From a bacterium (GTDB lineage: Bacteria; Planctomycetota; J058; JACQDU01), in NCBI GenBank assembly GCA_016200955.1, contig JACQDU010000411.1, forward strand, positions 1-11,868: 11,868 nt of DNA. Direction: 5' to 3'. Below are positions 7,540 through 11,868 of this stretch, piece after piece. A program made the position numbers and the translations under genes. The notes below the pieces were generated by a model. The model was given only the letters and a program-made list of their open reading frames with translations, ran no database searches and was not told where the DNA came from. Within the stretch, counting starts at the first letter, position 1, and each line of letters begins with the position of its first letter.

Positions 7540-8756
7540 CCGAGCGCCTCTACCTCGACCGCCCCGACGACGCGAGCTTCGAGTCGACCGTCCTCGACGT
7601 GAGAGCGAGGAAGGTCCTGCTCGATGGGACGCTCTTCTACCCGACCTCGGGCGGCCAGCCCAACGACACGGGCTTCCTGGGAGACGCGCGGGTCACGGAC
7701 GTCGTCGAGGAAGGCGAGGCGATCTGGCACGTCCTCGAAGGAGACGCGCCGCCGCCCGCGAGGGGGGCGCGCGTCGCGGGAAAGATCGACCTCGCCCGCC
7801 GCCGCGACCACAGAGAGCAGCACTCGGGCCAGCACCTCCTCTCGGCGGTCCTCCTCGAGACGGCGAAGGTGCCGACTCTCGCGTTCCACCTGGGAGCGGC
7901 CGTCTCCACGATCGACGTGAAGGCCGAGAGGGTCGGCCGCGAACTCCTCTCCCGCATCGAGACCGCGTGCGGCGAGGTCATCCGCAAGGACGTTCCCGTG
8001 AGAGCGACCGTGTTCAAGGGAGACGACGCCGCGAGAGAGGCGCGCTCGCTCAGGCGCCCGCCGGAGGCGGAGGCGCTCGCGTCGCCACGCGGGCTGCGCG
8101 TGATCGACATCCAGGGCGTGGACAGGGACGCTTGCTGCGGCACTCATGTCGCGCGCACGGGAGAGCTGGGCCTCGTCAAGGTCCTCTCGGCCGAGCGAGG
8201 GAAGAAGGGCGAGACGCGCCTCACGTTCGTCGTCGGCGGCCGCGCTCTCCTCGCCTTCCAGGAGCGGCAGGACGTCCTCGACGAGCTCTCGCAGGAGCTC
8301 ACGACGGGCTTCCGCGAGATCCGCTCGCGCATGGAGAAGATCCGCGAGGCGGAGAAGGCCTCGCGCACCGAGGCGAAGGCGCTGCGAGAGGAGCTCCTCC
8401 TCGCGCGCGCGACCGAGCTCGCTCACGGCGCCCGCACGCGGCCGGGCGGCGGGACGATCATCGTCCATCGGCTCGAGGGAGGAGACCCGCTCGACGCGCG
8501 CTTCCTGGCGACCAAGCTCGTGCTCCTCCGGGCCGACCTCCTCTGCGCCGTCGCTCACTCGGGGGAGAAGCTCTCGCTCGTCCTCGCCCGCGGCGAGGCC
8601 GCCCCGCAGCTCGACCTCGGGAAGGTCCTGAGAGACGTCCTCGCGTCTCTCGGAGGCAAGGGAGGCGGGCAGCCTCACTTCGCCCAGGGAGCGGCGCCCG
8701 ATCCGGACCGCGCGAAGGAGGCGCTCGCGCTCGCGGAGGCCGCTCTCAACGGCTGA
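7536..8756 (+). CDS. alaX: Alanyl-tRNA editing protein AlaX, long form
   Basis: The 406-residue product matches the stand-alone editing domain related to the C-terminal half of alanyl-tRNA synthetase. AlaX proteins hydrolyse Ser or Gly wrongly attached to tRNA-Ala in the cytoplasm. Residues 33-47 hold the family's FYPTSGGQPNDTG segment. The zinc site is complete: H96 and H100 in HSGQH, C200 and H204 in CCGTH. Residues about 240-295 form a charged helical, coiled-coil-like linker, and residues about 300-403 look like a DHHA1 domain with the Gly-rich GGKGGGQPHFAQG (373-385). Having DHHA1 makes it the long AlaX type. No catalytic synthetase domain is present, so it is not an AlaRS fragment. An in-frame stop at 7524 leaves ATG 7536 as the first available start. 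It lies 9 bases after the exported-protein gene and converges with the ligase locus across a 62-base gap. Confidence 0.93.
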   Translation: MTERLYLDRPDDASFESTVLDVRARKVLLDGTLFYPTSGGQPNDTGFLGDARVTDVVEEGEAIWHVLEGDAPPPARGARVAGKIDLARRRDHREQHSGQHLLSAVLLETAKVPTLAFHLGAAVSTIDVKAERVGRELLSRIETACGEVIRKDVPVRATVFKGDDAAREARSLRRPPEAEALASPRGLRVIDIQGVDRDACCGTHVARTGELGLVKVLSAERGKKGETRLTFVVGGRALLAFQERQDVLDELSQELTTGFREIRSRMEKIREAEKASRTEAKALREELLLARATELAHGARTRPGGGTIIVHRLEGGDPLDARFLATKLVLLRADLLCAVAHSGEKLSLVLARGEAAPQLDLGKVLRDVLASLGGKGGGQPHFAQGAAPDPDRAKEALALAEAALNG

Positions 8757-8818
8757 GACGAACCGCGCACGACTCCCGCGCGCTACGCGGCTCTCGATCA
8801 CGCCTCTCGGGCGAGCGG

Positions 8819-9841
8819 TCAGTCCTTCTCGGGCGCGGGCTGAGAATACATGTCCTCGATGAGAGGCTTGTACTTCTCGACGACCCTCTTCCGCTTCACC
8901 TTGAGCGTCGGCGTGAGCTCGTCGCCGATCTCGAAGTCCCTCGGGAGGAGCCGGAAGTACTTGATCGTCTCCCAGGAAGGGAGCTCCTTGTTCTTCCTGG
9001 CGATCTCCTGCTCGACGTAGCTCTGGAGCGCCTCGTCCTTGACGAGGTCCTCGACCTTGCCCGATGGCTCGCGCTGCGAGCGCTCGCGGATGAGCTTCTT
9101 CGCCGCCTCGGCGTCGATCGTCAGGAGAGCGGTGCAGAACTTCCGCGAATCTCCGATGAGGACGGCCTGCGAGACTCCATGGACCGACTTGAGCATGTTC
9201 TCGATCTTCTGCGGAGCGACGTATTTTCCTCCGGCGGTCTTGAGGAGGTCCTTCTTCCGGTCGGTGATCCTGAGGAATCCGTCCTGGTCGATCTCGCCTA
9301 TGTCGCCCGTCTTCAAGTAACCCTGGTCGTCGAAGACTTCCTTGGTCGCGTCGGGCTTGTTGTAGTAGCCCTTCATGACGACGGGGCCCCGGACGAGGAC
9401 CTCGCCGTCCGAGGCGAGCTTGCAGTCCACGCCGGGGACCGCGGGGCCGACGGTCCCGAGCTTGTAACGGGAGACGCGGTTCACGTGAGTCCCCGCCGTC
9501 GTCTCCGTGAGGCCGTAGCCCTCGAGGATCAGGAAGCCGAGCGTGTGGAAGAACTCGGCGATGTCGCGCGAGAGGGGCGCTCCGCCCGAGACGAACATGC
9601 GGATCCGGCCGCCGGTCTTCTCGCGCAGCTTGCCGGCGCTCGCGCGCGTCGCGGGCCTCCCGATCCGGCACGCGAGCCAGAGACCGAGGCCGACGGGCTT
9701 GCCCTCGCGCTTCCGCCGATCGGCCTCGCGCGCCCAGCGGAGAGCGGCACGGACGTAGCTCCGCTTGAGCGGCCTCTCCTCCTCGACCTTCGAGACGATC
9801 GCGGCGTGGACCTTCTCGAAGAAGCGCGGGACCGAGGGCAC
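8819..9841 (-). CDS. C-terminal fragment of acyl-CoA ligase
   Basis: This frame encodes 340 residues from a possible GTG at 9841. It contains VPSVPRFFEK at the start, the adenylate-forming motif YGLTETTAGTH (109-119), TGD (178-180), DRKKDLLKTAGGKYVAP (194-210), and the C-terminal LTPTLKVKRKRV (309-320), whose lysine K314 is the likely adenylation lysine. It ends with a TGA at 8821-8819. The GTG is an internal codon of the original gene, with no convincing ribosome binding site, so independent translation is doubtful. Without the P-loop half it should not be an active ligase by itself. Confidence 0.75.
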   Translation of the reverse strand: MPSVPRFFEKVHAAIVSKVEEERPLKRSYVRAALRWAREADRRKREGKPVGLGLWLACRIGRPATRASAGKLREKTGGRIRMFVSGGAPLSRDIAEFFHTLGFLILEGYGLTETTAGTHVNRVSRYKLGTVGPAVPGVDCKLASDGEVLVRGPVVMKGYYNKPDATKEVFDDQGYLKTGDIGEIDQDGFLRITDRKKDLLKTAGGKYVAPQKIENMLKSVHGVSQAVLIGDSRKFCTALLTIDAEAAKKLIRERSQREPSGKVEDLVKDEALQSYVEQEIARKNKELPSWETIKYFRLLPRDFEIGDELTPTLKVKRKRVVEKYKPLIEDMYSQPAPEKD

Positions 9842-9848
9842 GCAGGAT

Positions 9849-10628
9849 CGCTCGCGCGAAGATGTGGGCGAGCGGGAGGAACGAGAGGACGACGTCGTCG
9901 TCGCGGAGGCCGAGCGCCGCGTCGATCGCGTCGCATTCCGCGAGCGCGTTCGCGTGGGTGAGCATGACGCCCTTCGGCACTCCCGTCGTCCCCGAGGTGT
10001 AGACGAGCGTGAGGAGGTCCTCCGGGCGAGCGAGGTCCGCTCGCTCCTCGAAGACGGCGGGGTCGAGGCCCTCGCCCTTCTCTATGAGCTCATCGAGCGT
10101 GAGGAGGAAGCCGTCCTGCACCGAGAGGTCGGCGCGCTTCGTCTTCTCCGTGTCGGCCGGGTCGAAGACGATCGCCTTCTCGAGCTTCGGGAGCCCGTTC
10201 TGATCGGCGCGCTTCCGTGCCAGGAGGAGCTTCGCGAGCTGGTCGAGATCCTCGACGAACATGAAGCGCGCGCCCGAGTCGTGCGCGATGTAAGCGACCT
10301 CGTCGTCCCGGACGCTCTGGTAGATCGGGACGACGCACGCCGCGGCGCCGGAGACCGCGAGGTCGCAGAAGGCCCACTCGACGCGGCTCTGGGAGAGGAT
10401 CGCCACGCGGTCGCCGCGCTCGAGCCCGAGCCGGACGAGGCCGTTCGCGATCCTCCGCGCGGCGTCGCGGTAAGCCTTCCAGGAGATGTCCTCCCACTTC
10501 TCTCCGACGCGCCGGCGGAGCGCTGGCCGCTCGCCGCGGCGCGCCGCCTCCCGGAAGAGCTGGTTGATCGTCGTCCGCGGCCCGGCTTGCACGGGCGCCT
10601 GGGCAGCGAGCGCAGAATCGGCGGCCAT
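9849..10628 (-). CDS. N-terminal fragment of acyl-CoA ligase
   Basis: ATG at 10628 is preceded by AGGAG with a 5-base spacer. The 260 genuine residues include the N-terminal ligase fold (GDRVAILSQSRVEWAF at 72-87) and the ATP-binding P-loop motif YTSGTTGVPKG at 210-220, followed by VMLTHANAL and LSFLPLAHIFARA. Beyond about 9849 the frame stays open for several kilobases, but the translation becomes Arg-rich, unrelated sequence antisense to other genes. A real product of this frame would therefore be a ligase stub with a nonsense tail. Alone it lacks the acyl-binding half and the catalytic C-terminal lysine. Confidence 0.7.
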
Positions 10629-10662
10629 GTTCTCTCCTGCACCCTCTCTCCCAGCGGCCGCG

Positions 10663-10668
10663 ATTCTA
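10663..10668 (-). promoter_or_regulatory. Candidate -10 element for the ligase gene
   Basis: On the minus strand TAGAAT (10668 to 10663) matches TATAAT at 5 of 6 positions. A start near 10656 would give a leader of about 28 bases containing the AGGAG at 10638-10634. No good -35 element is found at 16-18 bases upstream, so the call is tentative. Confidence 0.22.
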
Positions 10669-10730
10669 TGAAAGAACGCCCCTCTTTAGGAGAGAAGCCG
10701 AGGAAGATCCGCTTGCGCTCCACGCAGGGT

Positions 10731-10755
10731 GAGCGAGTGCCTTCGGCCCTCGCTC
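10731..10755. repeat. Inverted repeat in the divergent promoter region
   Basis: GAGCGAG (10731-10737) and CTCGCTC (10749-10755) are perfect complements around an 11-base centre, which can itself pair GCC with GGC around TTC. Immediately after it, GTTTC (10756-10760) and GAAAC (10775-10779) form a second, looser inverted repeat ending 4 bases before a candidate -35 element at 10784. Position between two divergent genes argues against a terminator and allows an operator or leader structure; no regulator is identified. Confidence 0.35.
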
Positions 10756-10783
10756 GTTTCGCTCCGCTCAATGTGAAACTTCG

Positions 10784-10812
10784 TTGATCCACGGCCGGCC
10801 CCCAGGTAGAAC
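10784..10812 (+). promoter_or_regulatory. Candidate promoter for the STAS-MlaE gene
   Basis: TTGATC (10784-10789) and TAGAAC (10807-10812) are 17 bases apart, each matching the sigma70 consensus at 4 of 6 positions. Transcription would start near 10819, only about five bases before the ATG at 10824, leaving an almost leaderless message. This agrees with the absence of a good ribosome binding site before that start. Confidence 0.35.
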
Positions 10813-10823
10813 CGGTCTGCTCG

Positions 10824-11868
10824 ATGATGATGGAAGGCGAAGCGCCGGAGGCGCGCCCCGCGCTGTTACAGTCTCGCGTCGAGGACGAGCGAGCCGTGAT
10901 CGCCGTCCCTTCCCTGGACGCCGCCGGCTCCGAGAGCCTCCTCGCAGCCCTGCGCGGCCTCCCCGCGAGCGTGGACCTCGTCGAGCTCGACCTCGAGGCC
11001 GTCACGAAGCCGGGCACGATCGCCGCGGCGACGCTCCTCGAGGCGCTCGAGCTCGGCACGCGCCGCGGCCTCAAGGTCCGGCTCACGAAGACGAGCGGCG
11101 AGCTCTCGGACCTCCTCCGGCTCTTCCGGATCGACCGGCTCGCGCAGCTCGGGCCGCCGGCGACGCCGAGCGAGTCGATCCTCGAGATGCTCGGCGGGCA
11201 CGTCCTCGACGCGTGGGGCTACGCGAAGGAGCTCCTCTACCTCTTCCAGGTCGCCCTCTACTGGGGCGTGCTGGGACCGGTCCGGGGACACGGGCTCAAG
11301 GTCGAGCACGTCGCGCGGGAGATGCTGAAGTCGGGCGCGACGGCGTGGCCGATCGTCGCGACGATCGGCGCTCTCATGGGGGTCGTGCTCGCGATCAACG
11401 CGGGATACCAGCTCCGGTGGTTCGGCGCGTATCTCTGGATCGCCGACCTCGTGGGAGTCTCGATCACGCGAGAGCTCGGGCCCCTCATGACGGCGATCCT
11501 CGTCGCGGGGCGCTCGGGGTCGACGATCGCCGCCGAGATCGGGACCATGAAGGTCACCGAGGAGATCGACGCGCTCAGGACCATGGGCCTGAACCCGGGG
11601 AAGTTCCTCGTGGCGCCCAAGATCCTCGGGCTCGCGCTCACGTTGCCGGGGCTCGTGCTCGTGTGCGACCTCATCGCGATCACGGGAGGCTTCTTCGTCG
11701 GAGTCGCCGCGTTCGGCGTCACGCCGCAGGACTACTTCGACCGGACGTGCGTCACGCTCCACGTGGACGACGTCGTCGTCGGCGTCTTCAAGGCCGTCGT
11801 CTTCGCCGTGCTCATAGGAGTCATCGCGTGCCACGAGGGCTTCCGCGTGCGAGGCGGCGCGGACGAGG
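10824..11868 (+). CDS. mlaE: STAS-MlaE fusion: lipid ABC transporter permease, 3'-partial
   Basis: The frame runs from ATG 10824 off the right edge (348 codons seen; perhaps 20-40 missing). An in-frame TGA at 10785 and three consecutive ATGs at 10824, 10827 and 10830 bracket the start; no strong Shine-Dalgarno is seen. Residues about 15-110 resemble a STAS domain (ELDLEAV..., then RRGLKVRLTKTSGELSDLLRLF), the role played by separate MlaB in E. coli. Residues about 140-348 are an MlaE permease with several hydrophobic segments and the family signature ITRELGPLMTAILVAGRSGS followed by EIGTMKVTEEIDALRTMG (about 214-254). MlaE is the inner-membrane permease of the Mla system that moves phospholipids between inner and outer membrane; partners MlaF (ATPase) and MlaD (MCE protein) are expected beyond the window. 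It is divergent from the broken acyl-CoA ligase. Confidence 0.93.
   Translation, partial: MMMEGEAPEARPALLQSRVEDERAVIAVPSLDAAGSESLLAALRGLPASVDLVELDLEAVTKPGTIAAATLLEALELGTRRGLKVRLTKTSGELSDLLRLFRIDRLAQLGPPATPSESILEMLGGHVLDAWGYAKELLYLFQVALYWGVLGPVRGHGLKVEHVAREMLKSGATAWPIVATIGALMGVVLAINAGYQLRWFGAYLWIADLVGVSITRELGPLMTAILVAGRSGSTIAAEIGTMKVTEEIDALRTMGLNPGKFLVAPKILGLALTLPGLVLVCDLIAITGGFFVGVAAFGVTPQDYFDRTCVTLHVDDVVVGVFKAVVFAVLIGVIACHEGFRVRGGADE

Larger units (their letters stand above)
8819..10628 (-). pseudogene. Broken long-chain acyl-CoA ligase (AMP-forming, FadD/FAA1-like)
   Basis: Two adjacent reading frames together encode one adenylate-forming ligase. Such enzymes activate fatty acids to acyl-AMP and then acyl-CoA at the inner membrane or in the cytoplasm. 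The first 260 residues (10628 to about 9849) are in one frame; the last 340 (9841-8819) are in another. The join falls just after FLPLAHIFARA and just before VPSVPRFFEKV. In family members I can recall, about 30 residues lie between these two motifs (a stretch ending '...PTxxxSVPRxFEK'), so roughly 90-100 bases seem to be missing. The missing number must leave remainder 2 on division by 3. All other core motifs survive, the ribosome binding site AGGAG (10638-10634) is intact, and no other stop is seen. This suggests either a recent lesion or an assembly/sequencing error; intact length would be about 630 residues. Confidence 0.8.

Noticed and set aside
8757..8818. Small hairpin CCGCG/CGCGG (8776-8790) between the convergent genes, possible terminator
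   Set aside because: Only five pairs and no T tract on either strand; such short GC stems are frequent in this sequence.
7967..9961. Plus-strand 664-codon frame across alaX and the ligase
   Set aside because: It overlaps recognised genes in other frames, and its translation is low-complexity Arg/Leu/Glu sequence typical of GC-rich shadows.
5349..10628. A stop-free minus-strand frame of 1759 codons
   Set aside because: Only the first 260 codons are real ligase sequence. The rest is antisense to the 5694 and 7536 genes in exact codon register, where stops need sense codons TTA, CTA or TCA, which are rare at this GC content. Its translation is Arg/Glu/Asp-rich and resembles no family.
9765..10787. 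Plus-strand 340-codon frame antisense to the ligase
   Set aside because: It is antisense to the motif-bearing ligase N-terminus and its translation lacks any recognisable domain.
10668..10787. 39-codon plus-strand ORF in the divergent intergenic region, basic product
   Set aside because: No ribosome binding site precedes its ATG, it overlaps the ligase promoter region and the inverted repeats, and such short frames arise by chance here.

Overview
The window is very GC-rich (about 70% by eye), densely coding, and has strongly GC-biased third codon positions. An AsmA/DUF748-type giant, a Mla-type lipid permease and a Sec-exported protein all point to a bacterium with two membranes. Planctomycetota, Myxococcota or a similar GC-rich lineage would fit, but nothing here fixes the phylum.

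Layout. (1) Positions 1-5577 (+) hold the 3' part of a giant AsmA-like/DUF748 protein, open at the left edge. At least 1858 residues are visible. It is built from about seven tandem modules of roughly 220 residues, each preceded by a charged or Pro-rich linker, and ends in a helical DUF748-like tail. (2) Positions 5578-5693 are a short intergenic stretch with a hairpin over the upstream stop codon, a candidate promoter, and a hairpin that buries the next ribosome binding site. (3) Positions 5694-7526 (+) encode an unrecognised exported 610-residue protein with a short pentapeptide-repeat-like block. Nine bases later, 7536-8756 (+) encodes an AlaX-type alanyl-tRNA editing protein; the two probably form an operon. 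(4) Convergent to these, 10628-8819 (-) is a long-chain acyl-CoA ligase (FadD/FAA1-like, AMP-forming) split by a frame change. About 30 conserved residues appear to be missing at the break, so it is a pseudogene or an assembly error. (5) Positions 10629-10823 are a 195-base divergent promoter region with inverted repeats. (6) From 10824 (+) a STAS-MlaE fusion permease runs off the right edge.

How the genes fit together. Three of the five loci concern lipids or the envelope: the AsmA-like giant (a family linked to inter-membrane lipid transfer), the acyl-CoA ligase and the MlaE permease. A local envelope-lipid neighbourhood is a reasonable inference but is not proven. The AlaX gene is translation quality control, and its exported operon partner has no recognisable function.

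No tRNA, rRNA, CRISPR array, insertion sequence or phage gene was recognised. The most distinctive object is the repetitive giant protein. The most actionable oddity is the broken ligase.
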